From Deltaproteobacteria bacterium (GTDB taxonomy: Bacteria; UBA10199; JADGCS01), in assembly GCA_015228875.1 (NCBI GenBank), contig JADGCS010000027.1:1-43593 (forward strand): a stretch of DNA of 43,593 nt, read 5' to 3'. The position numbers and the translations under genes were made by a program. Position 1 is the first letter of the stretch. The number at the start of each line of letters is the position of its first letter. Under the pieces are notes generated by a model. It was not told the DNA's origin, made no database searches, and saw nothing but the letters and a program-made list of their open reading frames with translations. Of the stretch, positions 9,801 through 17,985 are shown piece after piece.

Positions 9801-10378
9801 TCCTTACAAACATCTGATGTCAAAACCTCCCTCACAGAGGCCAAGACCGAATTTTCAGACAATAGATCTTCTGGCATTAATAATTCTGTATAATCAGCAA
9901 TCCTCTCAAACATAAAAGGCATCACTGTGTTGTAATAATTACACGTCGCAACCAGCAAAAGCCTGTAGACCTCACCCTGTGGGTCTCGTGAGGTGATCTT
10001 GCCTTGTAATATATCGGTTACCCGCCCTTGTTTAAGATAGGGTGCCAGCAATTCATCAACGTGATCTTGTTTTGCCTCTGCCAAGATCTCTGGCTGAACA
10101 AAACCCTCTGCGGGGGATACTATTTTTATGAATGTATAGTTATTCACATCCATAAACCTTAAGGCGCAGAATCTGTTAAACCAGATGTAGGCGACCTTTT
10201 CGATCACATGCTCTTTTGAAGTATGGCGAATCAAGGTCTTTAGTTCTTCGATGGCCTTGGTGTACTCTCTGAGTTCTGCTGAGTCTGTGTTAAGAACCCT
10301 GTCGAGTTGAGTACCCACTTGAGTCATGAGTTTTCTGCGGGTGTTTTGGGCAAACTTTTTTAGTTTTGATGTGTCCAT
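6851..10378 (-). CDS. pglX: BREX adenine-specific DNA methyltransferase PglX
   Basis: 1175 residues, the normal length for type-1 PglX. It starts one base after the brxC stop. SAM-binding motif I is DPACGSGHML at 291-300, GIEID follows at 332-336, and the catalytic motif IV NPPYMGGKGMN is at 465-475. PglX methylates an adenine in a non-palindromic host motif, marking self DNA in BREX, and its C-terminal half chooses the sequence. The DNA coding for about residues 490-890 (roughly 7700-8900) is clearly AT-richer than both flanks, which suggests the specificity region was exchanged. The frame is intact. The 3' end overlaps the DUF1016 gene. Confidence 0.95.
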   Translation of the reverse strand: MDTSKLKKFAQNTRRKLMTQVGTQLDRVLNTDSAELREYTKAIEELKTLIRHTSKEHVIEKVAYIWFNRFCALRFMDVNNYTFIKIVSPAEGFVQPEILAEAKQDHVDELLAPYLKQGRVTDILQGKITSRDPQGEVYRLLLVATCNYYNTVMPFMFERIADYTELLMPEDLLSENSVLASVREVLTSDVCKDVEVIGWLYQFYISEKKDEVFAGLKKGKKISPDNIPAATQLFTPNWIVRYLVENSLGRLWMLNHPESKLATKMEYYIKPVEDETDFLKISKPEEIKICDPACGSGHMLVYAFEVLYSIYEELGYNTTDIPSLILKNNLYGIEIDERAGSLAAFALSMKAREKYRRFLNKPVQPNICVLQNIKFTDEELDNYMDEVGRDLFTAGLTSTLKQFEEADNFGSLIQPEITNVTDVLEILKEKQMGDRLFLFEMHQRVLRALRQADYLGSKYHVVVANPPYMGGKGMNARLADYAKGKFPDSKSDLFSVFVERFINIICEGGYIGLMTPFTWMFLSSYEKLRNKILNKTTLTSLVRPEYHAFFDSAYVPLCSFVLFNKSNPNYKGSFIDLNEFYGADLQAPKTLEAIRNPECGWFHRASASDFKKIPGIPIAYWASPKLLESFQEGKGLRYFFPTKQGMATSDNTRFLRDWAEVSLNKISFNCNTLEESENLPQKWYPYNKGGDYRKWYGNNEQLVNWHKNGKELKEFQSTLNQGWTVRLKSREYYFKPSITWTFISSANFGVRYSPPGYIFDVAGSSAFPEQKYLKLFTSLLCSKITQEILRLLNPTMNYQVENISAIPFVEKKLDETLSKLENLPDKILSISKSDWDAYEASWDFTILPLLNKEYICKSLNNTYKNLRKNWIKMTYEMKELEEKNNTIFIEIYDMQDELTPEVPLKEITLTCNPHYRYGGKKTDEELETLLLADTMKEFISYSIGCMFGRYSLDKPGLILANQGEAINDYLAQIPTPTYMPDDDNVIPIMDVDWFNDDIAERFKQFLKTTFGEEHYDENLKFIEDALGKDIRKYFLKDFYNHHIKMYKKRPIYWMFSSPSGSFNALIYMHRYRKDTVSVVLNGYLREFTTKLNARKANLEQTSISASASQSEKTKALKEIEKIKKMLKELEGYEKDILYPLATQQIEIDLDDGVKVNYLKFGAALKKIAGLEDKDE

Positions 10379-10379
10379 T

Positions 10380-13300
10380 TTAAATCTGTATCCTCTTGCC
10401 TTGTTTAATGGCCTTTATCATTTCTGCTTTGAGTTTTGTTAGATAGTCCTGCACGTCATCTTCACTGGCAAGACAGGGCTTGTTGTAATTTATTATAAAT
10501 GAATTTTTGTTGATGTATTCAATCTTGACACTACCTTCAACGCCAATAGGCCCACCTGTTTTGGGCAGGGCAGTTGAAATTTCAGAAAGTATCTTGTTAT
10601 AGGTTGATTCTTCAAAATGTCTGAGCGAATCACGAATGACTGCAACCAACTTTTGTTGATCAATATCATCTAAAGTCCAATCAAACTTCATTATTAGCTC
10701 TGCCTGCTGTTCCTCAGTCAGTTTATTAAACTCAGCCATTTGATACAAAAGCTCTTTTTTGGCGTTAATCGCATTCTGGGCTTTTGATTTTTCAGATTGA
10801 ATCAGGTTGCTTATGCCTGACCTTACCTCTGACAAAACCACTTTTAAACGCTGCATGGTGTTACCTTTGTAACATCCATTGGCCTCGATACTGGTTTTAA
10901 GCTCGTTCACTAAATCATTTTTAATGTGTACAAAATTATCTTTGTTATCCCTGACAAACCTGATGGCATCATTATAAATAGGCCTTAACGAGCCATTCAT
11001 AAACTGCTTGATGGGATCAATAATTGTTTCTTTGTAATCAAGCAGTGTGTCTTTTTGTTGCGAAAATTCTGAATAATAATATGAATAGCTCTTTTTACAA
11101 AGCTTGCTTGTGAGATTAATCACCTCACTCAAGTCTGACAAAAAAGGGTAATCTTGCTGATCTCTTTGCAACTCACATAAGCCCTGATGCAGTCTTGTGA
11201 ATGCCTCTGACATTTCTTGCCCCAATGATTTGGCATCTGTGGCCTTTGCTGGTTCATCAAAAAAATTAGAATAAAAATCCTTTAATTGACGAACCTGTGA
11301 GGGGGTAAAATCTGTTTGAGGCATGAGTACCAGATTGCCATGGGCCTGCGTGTTCTTAAGTGCCTTGTCGAGGCTAGGACCCTCTAAAATATTTGTATCT
11401 GATTTTACCTCTACCTTACCCTTGGTCTGAAGCTTGGCAATAATACAAAGGTTGGCTCCATAGGGCCAGCCATAGGGTTTTATCTGAAACTTTTCTAAAA
11501 GTGTTTTAACAGTTGTGCGCACCGCACCTTTGGAGTTGGTGTTGATAAAGGCAAGCATTTCGAGTTCTGCCTCGCTCATCCCCCCCTGATCGCCCCCTAA
11601 AAGATCATCACCAGAGTTATTTAAAATATTAATAATGTCTTTTTCGCTCGACAAATGACCTTTAGACATCTTTAAATTTGAGTAGATTTTAACTATCAGT
11701 TGAGAAAACCCCTTGATGATAATTGTCTGTGGGTCGGTAGATCCGTGTTCTAACGTGTCACCAGAGACCAGTATGGTACCACGGGCTATAAGAGATTTTA
11801 ACTGCAACACCAGATCATTGTGTCGTTCTCTGTTTTGCGTGCCTTTTTCTGACAGTATTCTGCGGGCTGTCTCTTGTTGTGTTGTTGAGGTGTTTTGACG
11901 CACATATTTTTCTGTCCGCTTGTACATCAAGATGTCAGTCGTAAATCTGGCATCGGCTGGCAATACAATCATCATCTCTGGCTTGCCCATATTCTGCATG
12001 CGCAGTACATCGACCCTGCCTGCCAGCTCATTAAAGGGGCTAATCACATGAATAGATAATTCACTTTCGCGGCCATAAGATTTATCATCGAGCTTTCTGG
12101 TAAAAGAATAGTCCTGATTGTTTTCTGAATAACGGATTTTACGATCTTTAATGACATTATCAAATACAATTGTATTTAATTCTTCCATGATGTCAGCGTT
12201 GTCTACCTCGGTGTTTTTTATCTCTTGCTCGATGTCTTTTTCTTCTTCTGTGAGATATTCGTAGATTTCGCCATTGCGTTGAATGTAAGTCTGTTGCTCC
12301 AAGAGATTAAGGGCCTCTTCGACCCTTGCATGATGCCCACTCATGTCTTTGTTAAATCCACTCAGCATCAAGACACAAATATTATGCACAGTCGCCTTAA
12401 ACTCTTTGACATATTTGACGAGCAGAAGGGCTTTGAGAACCTTGACTGCAAACTCATTATCCAGATTTTTTTCTGCTACCTGCACAGCCTTTGTGGTTTG
12501 TGATTTAAGGGCTGTTCTTATACCTTCAAACATATAATCAAAGGTCGCAAGACTCCCAATATCATCATTAATCATGAGCTTTGCCACTTCTTGAAAGACA
12601 GCAAGCATGGATCGCTCGCCCACCGAACTGCTCTTGCCTTCAAAGGCATTGTGAGAACTCAGATTTTGTATGGCTGACTGAAAGAGTATAAATTGGTAAG
12701 GGATAAAGGGATAACAATGAATAAAATGCTCTTTGTCTTTGTCATTAAAATTGCGATAGGTCTGGGCGCCATCGGTAAAGTCAAAGAGGGTTCTAAAATT
12801 GTTTTTTTGCTCCTCATAAACAGGGGTAAGTTGTTTTATACCAAACTCGTTTTTAAACAGGAGTCTCTTTTGTATAACCACAGCAACATCTGTGCTTGTG
12901 AGTTTTAATCTGTTGGCAAATCTGGCTTGGATTTTTGAAAAGTCATTTTCTTGCCGTTGATCCCTTTCGCCTATCACGGTGTTCATGTCTTCTTGCGCTG
13001 TCACAATAAGCCATGCCCGACCTTGACATTTGGTTGCCAGACTCTCAGCAATGGTCTGCAAGTTGGTCATGAGTTTAATGTTATTGGCAATGTATTGACC
13101 CACCTCATCTACAAAAAAGTTGAGTCTAAAATCTTTTGGTTTTGTTTTAAGATATTGATTGATCTGTTCGGCAAAGTCCTCAATCGCAACCCTGTAGTCA
13201 CTGCGGTATTTATCCAATACATCTTTTGCATCTTCTGGTTTTGTTTTGGTGACCTTTGCGTAGGCTTTAGTAATATTGTCAGACTCTAAAATAGCCTGCT

Positions 13301-13880
13301 CACGCCCCCTGATCCAGTCTTTGCCTGCTGTTTCTGAATAAACCTGTTTAAAATCTGCAAACAAGCCTCTGCTGTCCAAATCCCTTTCAAACTTGGCGAT
13401 GTGTCCCTGCTTGCCATAGTACCCACACATTTCATCAAAGACCTTTACAAAGACAGAGAGCAGGGCATCGATTTGGGTCTTGCTGATGACATCTGCCTTT
13501 TGATCGATATTAAATAAAATGCTTTTAGAGGGAATGCTCACTGCCTTTTTAAGATCAGCTTTAAGCTTGGAATTATCATTACCAATTTTGGGCAAAAACA
13601 TGTCCAACACATGACGACCGTCGAGTTCAAGATTTTCCATTAACATCGAAAGGATTTTTAAGAGATGGGATTTACCAGATCCAAAAAAACCCGAGACCCA
13701 CACCCCATTGGCACCAGTGTAGTTGTTATAGGCATCCAGAAAGAGATCCAGCCTTTTAGCCACCTCATTGGTCAGGACATATTCTTCGATCTCTTGTTTT
13801 AAACCAGTCAAGTCATCAGCCTTAATGACCCCTTCGATGGTTCGATCGACAGGTTTAACAAATATTTGTTTCAAGCTCAT
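10380..13880 (-). CDS. brxC: BREX P-loop ATPase BrxC
   Basis: 1166 residues from the ATG of MSLKQIFVKPVDR, which has AAAGGA about eight bases upstream. A frame extending to 13907 would run into brxB and lacks this site. The N-terminus (KPVDRTIEGVIKADD) is the family signature. Walker A is GFFGSGKS at 64-71, and a Walker-B-like stretch (LNFFVDEVGQYI) follows near residue 265. BrxC is the large ATPase common to nearly all BREX types (PglY in type 2) and is thought to act with PglX, PglZ and BrxB. It lies 14 bp after brxB and directly before pglX. Confidence 0.93.
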   Translation of the reverse strand: MSLKQIFVKPVDRTIEGVIKADDLTGLKQEIEEYVLTNEVAKRLDLFLDAYNNYTGANGVWVSGFFGSGKSHLLKILSMLMENLELDGRHVLDMFLPKIGNDNSKLKADLKKAVSIPSKSILFNIDQKADVISKTQIDALLSVFVKVFDEMCGYYGKQGHIAKFERDLDSRGLFADFKQVYSETAGKDWIRGREQAILESDNITKAYAKVTKTKPEDAKDVLDKYRSDYRVAIEDFAEQINQYLKTKPKDFRLNFFVDEVGQYIANNIKLMTNLQTIAESLATKCQGRAWLIVTAQEDMNTVIGERDQRQENDFSKIQARFANRLKLTSTDVAVVIQKRLLFKNEFGIKQLTPVYEEQKNNFRTLFDFTDGAQTYRNFNDKDKEHFIHCYPFIPYQFILFQSAIQNLSSHNAFEGKSSSVGERSMLAVFQEVAKLMINDDIGSLATFDYMFEGIRTALKSQTTKAVQVAEKNLDNEFAVKVLKALLLVKYVKEFKATVHNICVLMLSGFNKDMSGHHARVEEALNLLEQQTYIQRNGEIYEYLTEEEKDIEQEIKNTEVDNADIMEELNTIVFDNVIKDRKIRYSENNQDYSFTRKLDDKSYGRESELSIHVISPFNELAGRVDVLRMQNMGKPEMMIVLPADARFTTDILMYKRTEKYVRQNTSTTQQETARRILSEKGTQNRERHNDLVLQLKSLIARGTILVSGDTLEHGSTDPQTIIIKGFSQLIVKIYSNLKMSKGHLSSEKDIINILNNSGDDLLGGDQGGMSEAELEMLAFINTNSKGAVRTTVKTLLEKFQIKPYGWPYGANLCIIAKLQTKGKVEVKSDTNILEGPSLDKALKNTQAHGNLVLMPQTDFTPSQVRQLKDFYSNFFDEPAKATDAKSLGQEMSEAFTRLHQGLCELQRDQQDYPFLSDLSEVINLTSKLCKKSYSYYYSEFSQQKDTLLDYKETIIDPIKQFMNGSLRPIYNDAIRFVRDNKDNFVHIKNDLVNELKTSIEANGCYKGNTMQRLKVVLSEVRSGISNLIQSEKSKAQNAINAKKELLYQMAEFNKLTEEQQAELIMKFDWTLDDIDQQKLVAVIRDSLRHFEESTYNKILSEISTALPKTGGPIGVEGSVKIEYINKNSFIINYNKPCLASEDDVQDYLTKLKAEMIKAIKQGKRIQI

Positions 13881-13894
13881 AGCACAGTCCTTTA

Positions 13895-14503
13895 TTACAC
13901 TTCGCAATGGTAGATATTAAATGCCCTGTAGTATTTGTCGTCATGGAGTTTGCCAAAGAGATCAAGCGAGGCACCTTTTTCTAAAGTCTGGGTATAAACC
14001 CCAGGAAAAAACATGACAGTTGGTTGATCTTTGGCAACTCTCTGCAAATTATTAAGCACATTGTGAGACCTGATGTAAGGAAAGACCTCTCCCACACCTG
14101 AAATAAACATAACCTTAAAGTCTGCGTGCTTCATTTTTTCTTTGATGGCAGGGATCAAGTGATCTGAGGCATCGAGCACACCCTGCAGGAGTTCGAGTAT
14201 TTTTTGTTTACCAAGAAGGGCTTCTTTTTCTAAAACATCTTGCCAGATTACTCTTTGTTTAAGGATCTCGATAGAAAGATCATACAAATTAATTTCAAGT
14301 ATCCCAATCCCTTGCCCAGCCAGTCTGTTTGCCAGTTGTTTCTGCATTTTTAAAAACTCAACAGTCTCTTTTGAATCAAAAGGGCAGATAAAAAAAGGTA
14401 CTTCATTGGCCTGACCCTGCTTTTTTAAAAATTTATCACTGCTGATCAGCTCGTACAAATGCTGATATCTCTCGGGCATCGGGAGTTTTGATTTATCAAC
14501 CAC
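13895..14503 (-). CDS. brxB: BREX protein BrxB (DUF1788)
   Basis: 202 residues if it starts at the GTG at 14503, which has a GGAGG site six bases upstream and overlaps the last codons of brxA. The longer frame to 14557 adds an implausible N-terminus read out of brxA. The body (RYQHLYELISSDKFL, FFICPFDSKETVEF, VMFFPGVYTQTL) matches the DUF1788/BrxB family. BrxB is a small required BREX component of unknown biochemical activity. Coupling to brxA and brxC is tight. Confidence 0.88.
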   Translation of the reverse strand: MVDKSKLPMPERYQHLYELISSDKFLKKQGQANEVPFFICPFDSKETVEFLKMQKQLANRLAGQGIGILEINLYDLSIEILKQRVIWQDVLEKEALLGKQKILELLQGVLDASDHLIPAIKEKMKHADFKVMFISGVGEVFPYIRSHNVLNNLQRVAKDQPTVMFFPGVYTQTLEKGASLDLFGKLHDDKYYRAFNIYHCEV

Positions 14504-15110
14504 AGTGCACCTCCATATTCTGCTTAAGCATCGGAAAGGCATCCAGAATATGACCATTGTTTTTTAAAATAGCATCAACCAGTCTTTGACTCATGTGAAC
14601 AGGCAAGATGGTTTTTTGAGCAGAAATAATATCAGCCTCTCTGAGTATTTTAAAAACAACCTGTCTTTGTTTTTTGCGAGTCAAAGGGGTGAGCTTATCA
14701 AGTTCATCATGCCATTCGGCCTTTCGATTAAAAAACACATCGTACTCTGCCTCTTTTAAGTCATAATCCATTCGCAAAAACTTTTCTCGAACAACCTCGA
14801 CAGCAAACTCATAAATAAACCTGTAACGCCTGCAAACACTCACCCACAACATATACTGTTGATCCTGTCTGTTGCCATCAACGAGGATACCAATCTGCTC
14901 GTCAGTCAAAAGTTTTAACCGAGAAATAATCTCACGACACATTCTGATTGCTGCATTTTCTGTCCGTTGTTGCAGCAGATTGATAAACAGCACCTCATCT
15001 CGCACCTCTGCCCAATCCTTTATTTTTAGATAAAGCACTGCAATCTTGACAGACTCGTTATAAAAGAGCCCCCCTGTCGTGAAGGACATTGAGTATTTGT
15101 CTTTAAGCAT
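14496..15110 (-). CDS. brxA: BREX protein BrxA (DUF1819)
   Basis: 204 residues, normal for DUF1819. The N-terminus (MSFTTGGLFYNESVKIA) and the middle segment RRYRFIYEFAVEVVREKF are typical. An AAGGGG site precedes the ATG. BrxA is a small DNA-binding-type protein that begins type-1 BREX operons, as it does here. Its last codons overlap brxB. No WYL-type BrxR regulator lies upstream; the next gene is the divergent folE cluster. Confidence 0.9.
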   Translation of the reverse strand: MLKDKYSMSFTTGGLFYNESVKIAVLYLKIKDWAEVRDEVLFINLLQQRTENAAIRMCREIISRLKLLTDEQIGILVDGNRQDQQYMLWVSVCRRYRFIYEFAVEVVREKFLRMDYDLKEAEYDVFFNRKAEWHDELDKLTPLTRKKQRQVVFKILREADIISAQKTILPVHMSQRLVDAILKNNGHILDAFPMLKQNMEVHCG

Positions 15111-15264
15111 ACGCCCCTTGTATCACATGCATGAGATTCAGAGCCATATCGCAAAGTTCTTTTGAATATTCAACTATTTAGCCGAGCTATTAAGTCAGTG
15201 TTTAGAGTTGTTTTTGGGCTGTGAGTTAAATACCTGGCAATAAAGGTTATTTTTTAGATGTTGT

Positions 15265-15289
15265 GGGGGTTGGGGTTTTTGGGACTGGG
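15265..15289 (+). promoter_or_regulatory. putative G-quadruplex upstream of brxA
   Basis: Four G-runs on the plus strand, GGGGG-TT-GGGG-TTTTT-GGG-ACT-GGG, fit the classical G3+N1-7 pattern. They lie 155-180 bp upstream of the brxA start, on the strand opposite its coding strand. An effect on BREX transcription is inference. Confidence 0.4.
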
Positions 15290-15447
15290 ACAGGTGAGGG
15301 GTAACTAGTTGATTGTCAGGGCTGTTGTTTGACAGGTAATTGTTGGATGATACAAACCAAAACAAAAAACAGGGGCAAGAAAAAAGGATTGTTTAAAATG
15401 CTGACAGTACACTTTAAAATAATTACCACAATAGGCGCAACGCACTA

Positions 15448-15467
15448 AACATGAAATCATTCATGTT
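15448..15467. promoter_or_regulatory. palindrome AACATGAA-n4-TTCATGTT
   Basis: A perfect 8-bp inverted repeat with a 4-base spacer between the divergent brxA and folE genes. Size and symmetry suit a dimeric repressor site, but no regulator gene is nearby. Confidence 0.35.
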
Positions 15468-15577
15468 CATTGCATTGTACTCCACAAAAGAGACAAAAAT
15501 GACCTCGCATTTTTTGCACAGTCCCAAAATATAAAACACTCAGTGTATAGAATATGAGACACCCCGGAGGCGCACAA

Positions 15578-15643
15578 ATGCAACTAGCCGAGATGTCAGG
15601 TTTTTTTAAATACAAAAACAGGCATCATGTTTGCATATGTTGA
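15578..15643 (+). CDS. possible 21-codon leader peptide upstream of folE
   Basis: An ATG with GGAGG seven bases upstream opens a 21-codon frame ([16 protein letters not shown]...) that ends 52 bp before folE. The ribosome site is good, but the frame is short, so it could be chance. If translated it may couple to or attenuate folE. Confidence 0.3.
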   Translation: MQLAEMSGFFKYKNRHHVCIC

Positions 15644-15695
15644 GTGTATACCTATTTTTCACATCAGGCTGGTTATCTTTTTATGGGGAGGATCA

Positions 15696-16304
15696 ATGCC
15701 CAACTCACAACTTAATGTCATACAATTTCAGGACAAACACAACGACGACGCCATGCTTAAGGATTCTGTTGTTAACATCCTTTGCGCGATTGGCGAGGAC
15801 CATCTGCGCGAAGGGCTCATAAAAACGCCGGAAAGGTTTTCGAAGGCGTTCAGGTTTCTCACAAAGGGGTATCAAGAAGACCCGTACGAGATCATCAACA
15901 ACGCACTTTTTGACGAATCAGTCAGTGAGATGGTCATTGTCAAGGACATCGAGGTGTACTCCCTTTGCGAGCACCACCTGCTGCCGTTTTTCGGAAAGGC
16001 CCATGTGGGTTATCTGCCAAACGGTAAAATCATTGGACTCTCAAAGATTGCCCGCATCGTCGATATTTTTGCAAGACGATTACAGGTGCAGGAACGCATG
16101 ACCAGACAGATTGCTGTCACACTCGATGACTGCCTTAATCCACTTGGTGTTGCCGTTGTCATCGAGGCCTCACACATGTGCATGCAGATGAGGGGTGTGC
16201 AAAAGCAGAACTCGGCAATGGTCACATCGGCCATGCTTGGCGAATTTGAAAAACCGGCCACGCGCAATGAGTTTATGAACATGATCAAGGGGAGGTCTTC
16301 ATGA
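15696..16304 (+). CDS. folE: GTP cyclohydrolase I (type IA)
   Basis: 202 residues from the ATG preceded by GGGGAGG; the frame open from 15627 is longer but lacks that site. It converts GTP to 7,8-dihydroneopterin triphosphate, the first step of folate and pterin pathways. Zinc ligands are visible as [18 protein letters not shown] (C91, H94) and HMCMQMRGV (C162). [13 protein letters not shown] and [11 protein letters not shown] are also family signatures. Its stop overlaps the next gene (ATGA), and PTPS directly downstream suggests the product feeds tetrahydropterin synthesis rather than only folate. Confidence 0.96.
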   Translation: MPNSQLNVIQFQDKHNDDAMLKDSVVNILCAIGEDHLREGLIKTPERFSKAFRFLTKGYQEDPYEIINNALFDESVSEMVIVKDIEVYSLCEHHLLPFFGKAHVGYLPNGKIIGLSKIARIVDIFARRLQVQERMTRQIAVTLDDCLNPLGVAVVIEASHMCMQMRGVQKQNSAMVTSAMLGEFEKPATRNEFMNMIKGRSS

Positions 16305-16732
16305 TTATCCTCAGCAGAAAGGCTTCTTTTAGCGCCGCCCATTGTCTTGCAAATCCCGAATTTGATCATGCAAAAAATCTGCAATTATTTGGAGACTGCT
16401 CCAATCCCTCGGGCCATGGTCACAATTACTCAATCGAAGTAAAAGTGGCAGGGGTCCCAGACAGGGACACAGGGTTTGTGGCCGATCTTTCAAAACTTAA
16501 AACTGTGATTCACGAAATCATTGTCAAAAAATGCGATCACAAAAATCTTAACACACAGGTTGACTTTCTTAAGGGTGTCATACCGACTGTCGAAAATCTG
16601 GCAGAAAAATTCTACGAACAGCTTCTTCCCGAGATAAAAAAAATAACAAGGGCCGGACTGTATTCGGTCATGGTCAAAGAAACGGAAAATAATTATGCTG
16701 AGTATCGCTCAAAAATCGAGTCCTGTTTTTGA
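16301..16732 (+). CDS. 6-pyruvoyl-tetrahydropterin synthase / QueD family
   Basis: 143 residues. It starts at an ATG overlapping the folE stop, with GGGGAGG upstream. Zinc histidines are H14 (FSAAH), H39 and H41 (GHGHNY). The catalytic cysteine is C33 in [13 protein letters not shown], and CDHKNLN and PTVENLAE follow. The [13 protein letters not shown] spacing looks more like the 6-pyruvoyl-tetrahydropterin synthases of tetrahydrobiopterin pathways than like typical QueD. No queC, queE or queF is near, which favours a special pterin product over queuosine. That choice is inference. Confidence 0.9.
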   Translation: MIILSRKASFSAAHCLANPEFDHAKNLQLFGDCSNPSGHGHNYSIEVKVAGVPDRDTGFVADLSKLKTVIHEIIVKKCDHKNLNTQVDFLKGVIPTVENLAEKFYEQLLPEIKKITRAGLYSVMVKETENNYAEYRSKIESCF

Positions 16733-17981
16733 TGAACTTAAATTTCACCTGGAGGGGATCAAAAAACAGGAGCAACAGGATCGTGAGATATTAAACCTTA
16801 ATGCCTATGACAACCGTGTCTCAAAAACTGTCTTGTCTCTGCTTTCAAGCAACCTCTCGCAAAGATATGACCTTGGCACCCCCGACACTCATGGTTGTTC
16901 TGACCCGGCAGGCATGGGCGAGTTTCTTTTTAAGGGATTGCCACACCTGTACAAGTTTGAACAAGCCGCCATAACCGCTGCATCACTCATGTTTGGATCC
17001 GTGACAAGCGATTTCAGGCCCCTCTCCGGGATGCATGGCATGATCTGCACGCTGGCCACTCTCACAGAACCTGACGACGTCGTCTATTCCGTCGAGTGTG
17101 ATTACGGGGGACATTTTGCAACACACCATGTGCTCAAGAGACTGGGCCGCCGCCCCGAATCCATTCCCGTTGATATCAACAGTTTATCCCTTGATCTTGA
17201 GGCGTTTGAAAAAAAAGTGAGGAGGATTCCGCCAAGGCTTGTCTATCTTGACGTGGGTTGTGCGTTGTATCCCCTGCCGATTCAGGATATCAGGCGCATT
17301 GTCGGTGATGAAACAATCATTGTCTATGATGCCTCGCACACGCAGGGTCTGATCGCCGGTGGTGTCTTTCAAATGCCGCTTGCAGAAGGCGCCGATATCC
17401 TGCAGGGCAACACACACAAGACCTTCCCCGGACCACAAAAGGCCATGGTTCATTTTGCCGATTACAAAATCGCAAAAAAACTCGCGGATTCACTGACCAT
17501 GGGCCTTGTGTCAAGCCGACACACACATCACTCCATGGCCCTCTATGTCACACTTTTTGAAATGCTGGAATTCGGAGGACAATACGCCAGACAGACACTC
17601 AAAAATGCGACAGCTCTGGGTAAAAAACTAAAAAGCTCGGGGATAGGTCTGCTGGAGCGTGACGGCATCTGCACGCAGTCCAATGTGCTCCTGATTAACG
17701 GTAAAACGGTGGGTGGGCATGTGGATGCGTGCCGACGCCTGTATGCGGCAAATATTGCCACCAATTCAAGACACGCGTTTGGAAAAGAGGTGATCCGGAT
17801 CGGGGTGCAGGAACTCACCAGACGCGGCATGAATGAACTCGAGATGGATGTGATCGGCGGCTTCATCAAGAGGGTCATTGTTGATAAAGAAGACCCCTTC
17901 TGGATCAAACGGGAGGTCATGGATTTTAATTCCCTGTTTGAGGACGTTCATTATTCATTTGATGCCGCCCTTGGCTATTAA
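16695..17981 (+). CDS. SHMT-fold PLP-dependent enzyme (transaldolase/aldolase-like)
   Basis: 428 residues, overlapping the PTPS gene by 38 bp. It has the serine hydroxymethyltransferase fold: SGMHG near 111 (phosphate-binding loop), a DYGGHF segment near 136, YDASHTQGLIAGGV with D212 and H215, and the PLP lysine K242 in NTHKTFPGP. It differs enough from GlyA (for example TLTEPDDVVYSVE and TQSNVLLING) that ordinary SHMT is doubtful. SHMT-fold relatives include L-threonine transaldolases that build beta-hydroxy amino acids. Sitting between pterin genes and an ATP-grasp ligase, it probably forms or trims an amino-acid building block. Substrate unknown. Confidence 0.8.
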   Translation: MLSIAQKSSPVFDELKFHLEGIKKQEQQDREILNLNAYDNRVSKTVLSLLSSNLSQRYDLGTPDTHGCSDPAGMGEFLFKGLPHLYKFEQAAITAASLMFGSVTSDFRPLSGMHGMICTLATLTEPDDVVYSVECDYGGHFATHHVLKRLGRRPESIPVDINSLSLDLEAFEKKVRRIPPRLVYLDVGCALYPLPIQDIRRIVGDETIIVYDASHTQGLIAGGVFQMPLAEGADILQGNTHKTFPGPQKAMVHFADYKIAKKLADSLTMGLVSSRHTHHSMALYVTLFEMLEFGGQYARQTLKNATALGKKLKSSGIGLLERDGICTQSNVLLINGKTVGGHVDACRRLYAANIATNSRHAFGKEVIRIGVQELTRRGMNELEMDVIGGFIKRVIVDKEDPFWIKREVMDFNSLFEDVHYSFDAALGY

Positions 17982-17985
17982 TCAT

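Larger units (their letters stand above)
15111..15695. other. divergent control region between brxA and folE
   Basis: About 585 bp carrying the promoters of two divergent operons. I could not pick a convincing -35/-10 pair for either. It contains a putative G-quadruplex (15265-15289), a short palindrome (15448-15467) and a small leader frame (15578-15643). Confidence 0.5.

Noticed and set aside
12225..12537. Open frames antisense to brxC
   Set aside because: Shadows of a well-supported gene, without ribosome sites.
113..15110. BREX island integrated at the tRNA-Gly 3' end
   Set aside because: The island is on the 5' side of the tRNA, and no integrase or duplicated tRNA end was seen.
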